This document shows, piece after piece, positions 35,855-47,230 of a stretch of 64,000 nucleotides of DNA. Source of the stretch: Golubevia sp. BC0850 (lineage: Eukaryota; Basidiomycota; Exobasidiomycetes; Golubeviales; Golubeviaceae). Each line of letters begins with the position of its first letter. Position 1 is the stretch's first letter. Made by a program: the position numbers and the translations under genes. The notes under the pieces are model-generated. The model was not told the origin of the DNA. It was given only the letters and a program-made list of their open reading frames with translations, and searched no databases. The DNA lies in contig JAAVVG010000010.1 in NCBI GenBank assembly GCA_012976225.1, positions 372,001-436,000 of the forward strand, written 5' to 3'.

Positions 35855-38079
35855 TTATTCTAGAGCATCCTGCAGCCAATCTGAAGGGAGATTCCGCGAC
35901 CGAAATGGTACTATCTGCAGCTTTGACGTTCCCATTTGCAGCGGAGAGAATGCTTTGGCGACAGCAGACCTGGAAGGAGAGAAAGAATCGCAGTTCATAG
36001 TGGTGAGTGAAGACAGAACAGTGGACATGGAAGAGCTTGAAGCAGACCAGATCGAGAGACTCACCTGGAGGCGACGAAAGCAGCTAGATAAAGACAATCC
36101 AAAACAGGAGTGGGGTCTTCTGCTGGGCTCCTAAACTTGTTCATGCAGAGACTTATGAGTCTTGGCAGGAGAAAAGTAGTGTTCCATCCAGCTGTTAGAC
36201 TCTCTCTGCTATTTGGAGTCAGAAGCAAGATAAGAGTGTTCCAGAACTCGGACGTCGATGTCTCGAGTCGCAGCCCCAAAGCTTCCAGCCTCTTCCATCC
36301 TCTGGGCGCTACCACGAGTTCCATCGCTTCTGCTTGACCAGGTTGGGACCTTCCGCCAGAGGCTTGCGGAGATCTCAGTACGAGGCGAGCAGGGACACAT
36401 CCTAGATCGAGAGAAGATAGGATCTGAGGCTTCATTGTTCGGTAGATTCTGAAATCGATGAGGTTCGGAGGAGAGAGATTAGCAAGGAAAGGACTAGCAG
36501 TTCCAGCAGAGTTCGAAGGAGCATTTCCCAAACTGAGTCCGATGAGTCTGGGTAGACTCATGGGGTAGCAATCTTCAATCGGATCATCCTGCATCCATGG
36601 TACGCAGAAGGAGACGAGGTTCGAATTTAACGAGAGTAGCTTTGAGATCCAACCACTTGGGACCCCTTCAGCTCCAATGTGGACGCTTTGCGCGTCCTTC
36701 AGATTCCTCAATAGAGGTTCGGTGCATTCCAAGTCGTCACCTCCTACGACCCAATTTAAAATTGGCTGACGTTGCCTTCCAATTAGCTGGAAATTGGATC
36801 TAACACCTCGTGGTTGGATAGTAGATATTTCCTGGCACTCTTTCGAACCTTGTAGAACATAGCAATTTGAGAGAGTCACACTTGGATGCCACTCTCATGA
36901 TAAGCTGGCAGATGTCCCCTTGACTTGCGATCGACAGAAGCTTGAGGGTCGTCTTCGATGGCAGAATAGCAGCTTCTAGCCGAGCTTTTTCATCTTCATC
37001 TAGCGTCCTGTTGATCCCGATAGTGATGGTTCGGAGTGAATGACCACACTTCTTGGAGAAGGCCTCTAGTCCAGCGATGAGAGATTCGAAATTTCCCTCC
37101 ATCTCGAAATTACGAAAGAGATCCGGCGTGGCTAGGATTGGGACTTGCCATATTTTGCAGACTTGAGAGAATTTTGCAATTGCTGGAGAGTTGCACAGAA
37201 AGAGCACCTTGATGAAGACTTCTGGAGTGACTCGTCCAAAGCGACTTTTCCATTCGATGGCTCTTGCAGACCTAAAGTCGCACTCCTTCTGTTTCAGGTT
37301 CTCCAGAGTTACGAATGAGCCGCCGGCGTCGTCTTCGATGGTAACATGCAAAATCTCATATCTGACGATCTCGAGGCGGGCGAGTGCGACTTTGAGGATA
37401 GTCTGGAAGGTTGGAAACAGATAAAGGCGGAGATTAGCTTACGACTTCGGTCAGAGTGAAGAAGTTGCTTCGTAGAGACTATCTACTAACCTCTCTGTTG
37501 CGTATGGTTGGCAAAGCTGTCTCAGCATCGGACAACGCCTCGTATAGCTTCTCCTGCTTCCCAGGGCTTTTTCTGATTTGACCAAAAGCGCCCCAGCCTG
37601 AACAGTCGAATTAGACTCTGTGAAATCGACTAGCTGTGATGGTGAGAAGAAAAAGAAAGAAAGAGAGAGAAAGAGAGAGAGAGAGAGAGAGGACGGTGTC
37701 AGGAAGAAAGTAGAGGTGAACACAGTGATCGTTTACTCACCGCAGTGCAAATAGCGATGGCTGTGGTATAATCGAGTCTATCCAAACTCTCCTGAGCTCG
37801 TTCTACTTGCTCTTCGCTCACTTTTCGAAAAGCTTCTGGGTCGAGATGGCTACGTTTCGCAGATAGTTCTGATTCCGAGTCCTCCGGATCTTCTCTTTCC
37901 AATGGTCGTTCTCTTGGGGCTTGGACGACCTCTTGCTTTCCTGAAAAACTTGGTTCTTTGGAATCTTCTCTCTCTGGTGGTCCCTCTTCGGGCTTCTGGA
38001 CAGCAGCGTCTTGATCGACGTGGCTTCGCTTTGCTGCGGGCTCCGAGTCTTCTGAGTCTTCTCTTTGACGCTTTACCAT
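35855..38079 (-). CDS. TPR/F-box/LRR protein of Pof3/Dia2 style, one junction unclear
   Basis: Exons 37741-38079, 37491-37633 (or 37491-37553), 36849-37402, 36065-36799 and 35855-35969 give about 620 residues. The N-terminus is charged with two copies of an AKRSH(V/L)D repeat, then a TPR-like helix (ESLDRLDYTTAIAICTA) and the segment YEALSDAETALPTIRNRE. The F-box reads VTPEVFIKVLFLCNSPAIAK and is followed by leucine-rich sequence to the end (DWLQDALE). TPR, F-box and LRR in this order recall Pof3/Dia2, SCF receptors linked to genome stability. The second exon keeps phase only if it starts at 37553; the longer version looks more TPR-like but is one base out of frame at a CCC run (37560-37562). 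One intron is only 49 bases (36800-36848). Confidence 0.65.
37659..37692. repeat. (GA)n microsatellite in an intron
   Basis: A GA/GAAA run inside the first intron of the TPR/F-box gene. On the coding strand it is the CT-rich tract before the acceptor. Confidence 0.8.
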
Positions 38080-38352
38080 GATGTTTGAGTGATGATTTGG
38101 GAGAAGAGATTCGAATTAGGGGAAAGGAAGGGGAAAGCTTAAGTGTAGTATAGAGAGACAAAGGGGCCGCGTTCGCCGCCTCCGTCCCTTTGTCACCAAC
38201 TGTCGCGTCGACACGCGGTCAACAAACATCGCGTTCTACGAACCTTAAATCTCGGGCTGCTCGGTCATACCTCGTTCTTTTGTTCTTCACGATTTCACTC
38301 AGTCAGAGTCTATAAACAAAGGATTCAAGAGTTTGGAATTGCTGAAAAACAT

Positions 38353-40040
38353 TCAAGGCTCTGAAGGCGAAACAGCTCTTTTGCCACTCAATAATTCTGG
38401 AGGTCCATCCTCCTTGACTAGAAAGATATCTTCGTGTCTGATACCAAAATTGCCCGGAACATAGATCCCTGGTTCTGCAGTGAAAATCATCCCTGCGCGA
38501 AGAGGAGTCTTCGAATTTCCTTGGTTGAGCTGAAGACGGGACAGAAGGGCGTTACATTAGCCTCTTTGGTAGACAACCCTAACAAGTTGTTTGCATACAC
38601 CCACATAAGGAGGCTCATGAGCTTTAATCCCGATTCCATGACCGAGTCGGTGCGTAAAGTATTCTCCATATCCAGCCTTTTCGATGACTGATCGAGCGGC
38701 GATGTCCACCTCAGATGCCATTCTTCCATCGTGAAGCCGGTCCATTGCAGCTGTCTGAGCTTCTAGAACTATTTCCCAGACTCGAGTCTTCCTTTCTCTA
38801 TCTGAGTCTGAACCCCCATGCTTCGGAAGATAGAAGGTTCGAGCCACGTCCGAAGAGTAGCGATGGAGATGAGCTCCTACATCAACTAAAATCATCTCTT
38901 TCGAAGCCTCCAACTTTCTTGATCCGTTGCTTGAGCAGTGAGGACAAGCTGCGTTTTCTCCGAATAGAACTAGATCGAAGAAAGGTTCTAGTCCAGCACT
39001 TCGCATTGTGTCGTCCAAAACTTGACTGAATTCGAGTTCCGATACTCCATCGTAGGCGCAAATTCTTGCTGCTCGAATTGCGTTCACTGTGAGAGTGTTG
39101 ACTGCTCGTAGAAGAGCGATCTCTCGAGGCGATTTCCGCTGTGGAACTAGAGCCACTTCAGAAGAGTAATCGTAAGGAAGGATCTGGAGGTCCGAATTCG
39201 AAAGTCCTTGAGCTATGAAAAGTCGAATTTCATCTCCTAAGATCGCCTTTGGAGGCTGCTGTGAGGGAGTTGTGGAGGAAGAAAGATAATTTGCCAGAAC
39301 CTGGAAAGGGTTCTCGTGCTCTTCCCATCTCAACCATGTCGTGTCTTCGTCCAATGGCAGTTGAAGTTGACGTGCTCTAGCCTCTTCGAAAGCTGGTACT
39401 AGCATCGTAGTGTTGGCCGCGATTCCTCCCTCCGGGGAATGAGATGGCTGTACGACGAGTAGGAAAGGGCGTTCCTCAGGCTCCCAGCTCTCCCAGTCGA
39501 AAGAGCTTAGATTGGCGTAGTAGACCTCTGTTCCATGCAAGTTAAGGTTGAAAGCGAGTGAGATAACTGTGAGTGTTGCTACCGATTGCCTTTTAAGCTA
39601 ACGAACTGTTTCTTCCACAAGCTCTATAGCCTCCACTCACCCGCAAACCCAGGTTCGATGATGAAAGCGTCTACCCCTTCTTCATACAGAGCATTTGCGA
39701 CCTTGTTTCTTCTCTCGTGAAATTCGATCGCTGGAATTTCTTCCACCAAAGGCTGGTCGAGGGGCGATCTGTTCAACACCTTGATGGAGCAGGACAGAAA
39801 GGTGGCTCTTCTTGAATGGTGAGATGTTTGTTGCTCTTGTTGAAGTGAGTCTGTCAACCTGTATCTCCAACTGCTGAGAGTAGAGACAAGAATGAAGAAG
39901 AATAGAAGTAGTATTACGAGAGGACGAAGTTGCTGTCCTGGATTCGTCGAATCTTTGCAGCCTTCAAGATCGTCGTCTTTGAGCTGCTTAGCGTCTAGAA
40001 TAAGATCCGACTTGAACTTGTTTGACTTTCCGAAGAACAT
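38353..40040 (-). CDS. Membrane-anchored M24 metallopeptidase (Xaa-Pro peptidase-like)
   Basis: Three exons (39641-40040, 38605-39566, 38353-38529) join in phase to about 512 residues. Pita-bread M24 enzymes remove residues next to proline using two metal ions. The five ligands are visible: Asp in LVDVGAH, Asp in SSDVARTF, His in HRLGHGIG, Glu in FTAEPGIY and Glu in RHEDIFLV. An N-terminal creatinase-like lobe precedes them. A hydrophobic segment (PLVILLLFFFILVSTLSSW) near residue 45 after a charged tail makes this a type II membrane protein, unlike the soluble prolidases, so it may act in the secretory pathway or vacuole. All key residues are present. Its start codon is 92 bases from that of the divergent BCS1-type gene. 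Confidence 0.9.
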
Positions 40041-40132
40041 CGATAATTGGCTGAGTGGATGCGTGGTGAAGAAAGAGGCTCAGCTCGCGATGAGTGACTC
40101 GAAACTTCCATCTTCCCACCAAACAGCGTTCT

Positions 40133-41942
40133 ATGTCAAATATTCATTCGGTCGGTCTGAGGCCATCTTTGACTGTGAATACTGCTGTAAACTCTTTCAA
40201 AGGTAAGTCGACTTTGAACATCAGCCCAAGCCTCATTCAATCCACTCACATCTTCTACTACTCTTCTTAGCGCTACTCGAGAATGCTCAATTTCGAGATG
40301 GTATCAAGATCTTCCTCATTGGAGCTGCAATCTCAGCATCCAAAGGCTTAGCTGAGTCTCTATGGTACTCTGTCAAGCATCTTGTGATCGCTGAAATGAC
40401 GATTAGAAAGTCTGATGAGACGTATCTGTGAGTCTCCTTCGAGTAATGTCACTAATGTGAGCTCATGACTGCCTGATCTGGGCTGACAACCTCACTCTCA
40501 CTTGTGGCAAAACAGATGGGTGATGCACTATTTCACCAAGCATGTAGATTGGAAGACGGCAAGAGAGGTCGAAGTCAGAGCAAGACCGAATCTAATCGCG
40601 AACGAATCTGAAGAAATGGATTCATTTTCGAAGGATGGTCCTTACTACTTCCCTGTTCCCTCTCAAACTTTCTCTCTTTACTTCAAAGGAGTCAAGATAT
40701 GGGCTTTAAGGGAAAGACAATTGGTGGGAGAGTCTTGGGAAGAGAGCATTCATCTATCGTTCTTGACGTTGTCAAGCAAACCTACCCGAGACTTCATTCA
40801 AACCGTCAAGGAGGAGTATCAATCATTCGAGAGAGGGAAAGTCATATCTTATAAGGTTGATCGGTATACTAGATGGTCTCGAAGTGCTGCGATGGCGAAA
40901 AGAATCCCGTCTTCCGTCCATCTTCCTGGAAAGACGAAAGAAAAGATTCTGGAAGACGTTCGTTCGTTCTTGTCTACAGAAACTAGGAGATGGTATGAAG
41001 ATCGTGAGTATGGGCCGATGGTTTGAGGTTTGGTTTGACTCTTGCATGTGTCAAGAGAACGAGGAGTGGGAAGCTTCTCTGATCTGAACAGCCCCTTCTC
41101 CTTCTCTCCCTTCCCGTCACCTTTTTCGACTCCCCTTTCCTTGCTCCCTTTTAGGCGGAATTCCGTACCGTCGAGGCTATCTTCTACATGGGGCTCCAGG
41201 CACTGGGAAATCGTCCCTCGTTCACGTCATTGCGAGTGAGCTGACTCTCCCAATTTACAGTCTCAGTCTTTCTACCAAAGACTTAGATGATGCTACTCTG
41301 AGCGAGGTAAGTAGTGTTCGATTCAATCATCGCATTCGTGAATTCCTCGAACCTCTTTCTGATCCCCCTTCTCCATCTGTTCCCACTCCTCAGCTCCTCG
41401 ACGACGTGCCTTCTCAAGGAATAGTCCTTCTCGAAGACGTCGATGTCGCTTTCTCTTCCAGATCCAAGACAAAAACCAGCGGTGTCTCTTTCAGTGCTCT
41501 ACTAAACGTTCTGGACGGAATCGGAGCTCCTGAAGGTAGAATTTGCATCATGACGACGAATCACAGAGCTAAGCTTGACTCCGCCTTGGTTCGACCAGGT
41601 AGAATCGATCTAGAAGTCAACTTCAGCAATTCAACGAAAGATCAAGCTAAGGCGCTCTTTGAGAGATGGTATCCTGACTCAGCAACCTCGGAGAAGGATT
41701 CTTCAGATGCATTGGCTTCAAGATTCTCAGAACTATTCAGGGAAAACATGGTGTCGATGGCCACTCTTCAAGGTTACTTATTGAGTCATAGAACGAATCC
41801 TGAGAAGGCGGTCGCTGATCTTTCAGGATGGTTGAAGGAGATGGAAGAGGAGGAAGAGAAGAAAGAAAGGTCGGCAAAAGAAGAGAGATCTCACTCCTCA
41901 GACGACGATCTCCAAGAGTCAAACTCAAGAAGCCATAACTGA
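40133..41942 (+). CDS. BCS1-type AAA ATPase
   Basis: Five exons (40133-40202, 40271-40427, 40516-41003, 41155-41306, 41394-41942) join in phase to about 471 residues. The start at 40133 is the ATG that keeps phase into exon 2; an earlier ATG at 40090 does not. The N-terminal BCS1 domain has a membrane-like segment (IKIFLIGAAISASKG), LWYSVKHLVIAEMTI and the middle RYTRWSRSAAMAKRIPSSV. The AAA core has Walker A GAPGTGKSS, Walker B GIVLLEDVD, FSALLNVLDGIGAPEGRIC, MTTNHRAKLDSALVRPGRID and the family's TLQGYLLSHRTNPE. BCS1 inserts the Rieske protein into respiratory complex III, but fungi carry several BCS1-like paralogues and this divergent N-terminus does not prove it is the orthologue. The tail is Glu/Lys/Ser-rich. 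Confidence 0.9.
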
Positions 41943-42107
41943 AGTGAAGGGGTTTACGCTTTGACGACACTGCAATTCTAGGAAGGTTTTCAAAGACAAT
42001 GTATTGTATCAGGAAATCATGAAACTTAGAAATCAGAAAGATCTCAACCCAACTAACTATATAAACAAGAAAGAATCTAACAAGGATCTCTAGACCATTT
42101 GAGTTCC

Positions 42108-43537
42108 TTAAGAAGTAGTAGGTCGTAAGGCCCTCAGTCTCTCCGCCAATCTATCATCTTCACCTTCCTCTCTTTCCTTTGCTTTTGGAGTTTCAAGTTC
42201 CGCAACTTTACCCTCAAGTCCAGCTTCTCCCAATTGATGATTCACTTCAATTCCATTCTCCTCTGCAGTTTGTTGTAAGAGTAAATCGACTTGATCTTGT
42301 GGGGTTGCAGAAGCCGTTGTAGCTCCCATCGTGCCTTCCATGTAGGAAGTTTGAACATCTAGATCTTCGAATTGAGTTTCGAATTTGTCCATTACTAGCG
42401 AGATCTATAGAGGAGGAAATGGCAGATGGAAACGAGAGTTAGAGGGGTTGGGTTGTTGGGTTTGGAGAAAGAGAGATTGATGAACTCACCTTTTCAAGAT
42501 TCATGCTATCCATCGCTCTGTCCATTCCTTTGACCACTGAAGCCATACTTCCGGTTACCTAGAGAATAATGAATGCAGGTTGGTTTGTGTTGGTCAAAAA
42601 CCTAAACTTCTGAAGGTTCCACGTAAACCTTTGTTCGAAGGTTACGCTCATATCGATTTGCAGTCGATCCCCTTCCTTCTTTTCCGCCTCGAGCTCTGCT
42701 TTCTTGCCATCTGAGCTTGCCAAGACTTTATGAGCGAGACTGGCCCCAACCTCGACTACACTAACCTGTCTCATAGTCACGGCAGTTTCAACTCTACTAG
42801 CAACCGCATCGATCCTGCTACCCAACCTAAGTAAATTAAGCCCTTCATTTTTCTTTCTGATGGCATTTGAAGCATAGATTCTAGCTCCTTCTACATTCCC
42901 TTGAGCCAAAGCCTGCAGCAAGAGAGGGAGGTCACAGATTAGCAAGGCAGGATAGAGGAGCATTCTGCCTTTTCATAGTAATAGACAGGAGCCTGAGACT
43001 GACCTTCTTCAATTTAGCCTTTTCTGCAGCTTCATCCTTTGTTGCTTTCTTCGCTTGCCTCTGTAGAGACTTAGCAGTGAACTGGTGGATAGGAGCGATA
43101 AGAGTACTGAGCGTAAGAGAGCTTGTCTGGGTCCTTCATAGAAGCAGGCAAAGGAAGAGTGGGTTGTAGGAACAATCACCTTGAGCTGGAATAGGGATTC
43201 TTCGAGGGGAAAGGTAGAGACCAAGGAGGATTGGAAGTGAGAGAGAGTGAAATGTTAGAAAATGTTATCGGAACACTCTCAGCTGGAAACCTAAGAGGAT
43301 GAGGGCTTTGTAATTTATGATTCCGTTCTTTCCATTGGACTCCAGTCTCTGTCTCGAAGTCCACGGAGGTACGCTTTGTGTTCGAAGTATAGATAGAGAA
43401 CCAACCATTGCTGTACCCAGCATTCAACTTCAGCTACCGAGACCTTCCCGCAGAAGTAGGGTAGTGGAATATCCAAGTTGGAATCTTGATTTTCTTCTAT
43501 TGACATTTCGTGTGGACTCACTTTCGAGGCCACTCAT
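42108..43537 (-). CDS. DID2: ESCRT-III-associated CHMP1/Did2 (Vps46)
   Basis: Six exons (43522-43537, 43180-43199, 43004-43081, 42766-42912, 42490-42558, 42108-42404) join in phase to 208 residues, the usual size for CHMP1. The chain reads [70 protein letters not shown] and [15 protein letters not shown], matching CHMP1/Did2 throughout. The end [11 protein letters not shown] is a MIM1-type motif for binding the MIT domain of Vps4. The protein recruits Vps4 to disassemble ESCRT-III during multivesicular body formation. The first two coding exons have only 16 and 20 bases and need precise splicing. Nothing is missing. Confidence 0.95.
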
Positions 43538-43944
43538 GACAGGAGATGATTAGGATGCGAGGATCTAGATGTAATGGAGGTCCAAGTTGTGAGCTTTCTG
43601 TTTCAAGATTCTTGACGCTTTCTGAGGAGCTCGTTGAAGAGATGCAAAGAAGCCGTTTCTCTTGCTGGACTTAAACGGAAGTAGAATACGCTGTAGATGG
43701 TGGTGCTTGGGTTGGATGAAAGTGAATCAAGCGGAGAGAAGAGACTCAGAGGCATTGAGGACAGGGCGAGATCTCCCTTCGCTTCTTCACAAACTATGCC
43801 GAGTAAAGATCAGATTATAGAACAGTATTGTCTATGAGATGGAATGAGAAATATGAGAAAAAATTGAGCACAGCGATAGATGATGGAGATGTTTGTGATT
43901 CTGTCCAGAGGTAGAAGAGAATGGTATCGACGTGAAGATCCCAT
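43538..43944. other. Intergenic region
   Basis: Lies between the Did2 start and the stop of the sedolisin pseudogene, both on the minus strand. No coding frame or repeat seen. Confidence 0.5.
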
Positions 43945-45898
43945 TCAGACACTTTGAACTAAAGCCTGAAGTTCCTGGAATCTTGGAGTACCAAATCCAG
44001 AAGCTGCGTCCCACCCTTCATGGAGAAAAGAGAAGAGGGGAGTGGGAGAGGTGAATGAAGAAGGCAGCGTCAGAATGAGATCTTCCTTTTTCTTTCACCC
44101 AACTCGAGAGGCTCTATCAAGTTGCAGACTCACCAGCCTTGGCAGGAAATCCTGAGGCTGAACATCCTTTGTTACTTCCGACAGTGATGTCATAAAGACC
44201 CTTAGAACCACACAACTTTTTGTAAATCAGGGGGTTCAGGAATCCCAGAGTAGTTTGACCTTTACTTAATCTATAGTCGTTCAACAAAGCAACGACAGAA
44301 GCGAAAGTAGGCTGAGAGTAGAAAGAAAACAAAGAAGGGTCAGGGTCCACGGAACTTTAGGAAGTCGCGAGATCCTTCAGATCCATCCATCTCTGACGAC
44401 GCTCGAATCATGCGGTACAAGAAGACTATTCAAAACCTCAATACTCACAGTAGAAGCACTCGTGCCACCTACTAAATTCGGAGATCCACTAGTTTGAATC
44501 AAGTATTTCGAACCTTGAGCGCTAACATCTGGATAACCTCTAGAACCTGTCTTGTTGTAAAGTCCTTCATACTCGTTTCCTAATCCTTTGACGTAAGAAG
44601 TTTGAACCTCTTTCACGAAGTCCAAGGCTCCGAAACGATTACTGAAACCATCTCCTCCGCAGAACCCTCCTAGTTCTTCGGACGCCCAACGTTCTGGAGC
44701 GTATTTTTTAGTTCCACCAACTGTTGTTGAGTAAGGACACGAGGCTGGGAAGGTTGGAACAAACATAGAAGTGTTCTTTCCCTCGTTTGAAACACGGTTC
44801 CATATTTTCCCACTCCAAAGTCTTCACTGAAGAGATTGAGTGAAGAGCGGAAAAGAGGTCAGCGAAAGATCAAATCGACGGACAAGGCGCGAGCTCCCAC
44901 TCACCTAGCGTTCAACGGAACAGTGAGAGCTGTGGCAACATCCAAGTCCAAGTCACTTTCTATCCCTTTCATGTCTTGGGTGTTTAAACCGCCATTGATA
45001 GAAACGACTTCTGCATTGTATCCAACTGCTTCCGGCTTTTGAGTCTTCTCTAAAGATTTTAAATCAGAGTATGAGTAGTATTGATTCAAATAAGCAGCGA
45101 TGGCGAGGGTATTCTCTGAACGATAAGTAGGTTTGTATTCTGCCGTTTCATATTTATCTGAGATGCATTTGAAGGTTGTTGGGATGTCCATGCAAGAAGA
45201 TGGAGGGAGCCCCGTCTAGGGCGTTGGCTTCGATGGAAGAAACTTGATAATCTGAGGCTAGTACTTCAACATTCGAGATTGGAGATCTCATAGCTTGATT
45301 CCTACTGAAATGAAAGATGTCTACCAAATCGACGGCACTGGTCGAAAGAAAAGACGGGTTGAGAGGTTAGCCATCATTCTCTGCCCATCGCCTCTAAGGA
45401 CCTACTCACGTATGAAGATCTCGAGGTAAGCTTTATTCAGTAGCTCTAACAATCATTCTGTCTTCTCCTTCAACTTGATAGACACCAAATTCAGCATCTC
45501 CAAGCATTGCTCTAGCTTTTCTTACATTGGTTCTTACTTCCAACCAATCTCCAGCGGTACTTCTCTTGACATTCTCAATCCCGTGAGAGCTTAACCACTT
45601 TCTAACCATTTCAGAATCAGATTCTCTGGGAGTGAGATAAGAACTCACCTCGTCTTTAGAGAGATGTTGGCCATAGCTTGATGAATCTGGATCTGAAGTA
45701 GCTGCTAATCACTCAGCTAGACCCTCCGAGTCTCTATGAGATAGAGCAATTCAAGATTTAGAGGCGTTGAGTCTGATGCTATTGAGCGTTTGATGAAGCC
45801 TGGTGGAACGAAGACTGACTCTTTGATGGCGAAAGGAGATGGGGAAGGGAGTGATGAGACGGAAGTGACTAGAAGAAGAGAAAGATAGGGCCACTTTT
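43945..45898 (-). pseudogene. Decayed sedolisin (S53, tripeptidyl-peptidase-like) gene
   Basis: On the minus strand the pieces follow the order of a secreted S53 protease: signal peptide (WPYLSLLLVTSVSS), prodomain (VFVPPGFIKRS, SSYGQHLSKDEVSSYLTPRE, AEFGVYQVE), catalytic Glu/Asp region (GIESDLDLDVATA), VPTFPASCPYSTTVGGT, YPDVSAQG, the Ser motif VGGTSAST with PTFASVVALLND, and the C-terminal GWDAASGFGTP. They cannot be joined in one frame. No ATG precedes the signal peptide in frame; TGA replaces a usual Trp codon at 45709-45711; TAA interrupts RATE/SLPRDLH at 45433-45435; frames change near 45750, 45225 and 44800; and about 60-100 residues before the oxyanion region are absent. Splice donors remain recognisable, so decay is fairly recent. 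Confidence 0.8.
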
Positions 45899-46201
45899 AA
45901 TAGAACATCTCCCGCCGTTTCAGCGGCTCCTCGCTGCCTCCGAAGTCCTAGAACCAGCCTGCAGCTGGCAAGCACGAGATGTGCGAATTCAGAAGAACAA
46001 ACGAAACTTCTTGAATTCTGAGGTTGTCATTCTGTTCGCGTTCTAGGGCGAGATTGATGAGCGAAGGTCAGGTGGCAAACTTTTGCTCGATCGCGATGCT
46101 TCACGCAAAGATGAGATAGATAGAGAGACTGTTAGCATTTCAAAAATCGATAGCACCCAAAATGGGACAGAAATGGTTCAAAGACATGAGCAAAGGAGCG
46201 A
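45899..46201. other. Intergenic region
   Basis: Former promoter side of the sedolisin pseudogene and 3' flank of the secreted-protein gene at 46202. Nothing recognisable. Confidence 0.4.
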
Positions 46202-47230
46202 TTACAAGGATTGAAGTCTTTGGGTAGCAGCATCAGCGTTCCAATTGTTGATTTCGGATTGAATGTCCACACCACAGTCGAAGTCCTTCATTCTGATGAG
46301 GAGGAGAGTTGAGTAAGAAAGGAATTGAGTCAGCATTGTGTCTCTTGGAGTGGGCACAGAAAGAAAAGAAAGGGGGGGTGGGAACTGGTATCTCGAGCGA
46401 AGGACTTACTGTTTCTCAGCTTCTTCTGCAGCTCTTGGCTCATCATTCTTGAAGTCGTTGACACTGATAAATGGAGGGAAGTGGAAAGGAAGACTAATCA
46501 GCAAGGGTGAAAGGAGGACGGGTCGACTGAGACGAGCCATCGACTCTGTTCATCCCTGATTCCGTTCCGACTTCTGACCTAGCAACTGTACTCACTACCA
46601 GATGAAGTGATCGTCCACCTTACTGCCGTAGTTAACTCTCAAGCGTCCACTGTGTCTGTCGTATGGTTGTTGAATGATCAAAGCTGACTGTTTGTTGGTT
46701 GGGATCTTGTAACTAAGCTCTTCCGATTGACCGAATGATTGGCCTGTGGTGTACTCTGCTTCTACCTTAACGCTGATTCCAACAGGAACCTCTTCACCAC
46801 CGTTGACACCGACTCCACCGCTGACTCCAGTGGTGAATGAAGAAGACTCCTCGCTTGAAACGGTGAACTTGATTTCTGAATCGTCCTGAGAATCACCGCA
46901 GTTTGAACCTTTGAATTCAGAGACAGTGTATCTGTAGACAGTTGAGACTCCTCCAGTTTCTTCGAAGGTACAAGCGTCGGCTGTGAACAAGGGAGGGAGT
47001 GTGAGAGAGAAAGCAATTAAGAGAGAGAAAGCAAGTTCAGTCACGGACTAGGTTTCGGAAAATGCATCTCGCTGTCCTGCTCATCCTATCTAGAACTCAC
47101 CATTTCCAACTGGTCCATCTGGACAGTCTCTGAGAAGTTGTTTGTTCTCAATACGAGGGAGGAGGATACCTCCCATGGCGACACCAGCGCAAGCGATAGT
47201 GAATAGAGATGCTACGGCGAATCTTGTCAT
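46202..47230 (-). CDS. Small secreted beta-rich protein, paralogue A
   Basis: Four exons (47101-47230, 46596-46980, 46410-46463, 46202-46292) join in phase to 219 residues. A signal peptide (MTRFAVASLFTIACAGVAMG) is followed by RDCPDGPVGN and a region of alternating Ser/Thr and hydrophobic residues (SSSFTTGVSGGVGVNGG, VGISVKVEAEYTTGQSFGQ), then SALIIQQPYDRHSGRLRVNY, GSKVDDHFIW and a charged helical tail ending with a Cys (KDFDCGVDI). The amphipathic Ser/Thr strand pattern is faintly like the aerolysin/ETX-MTX2 fold, but this is an impression without any search. It shares layout, exon structure and motifs (CPxGP, GSK..DHF.W) with the gene at 48276, from which it is divergent. A TATA-like TATTTAAG lies about 110 bases upstream. 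Confidence 0.8.
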
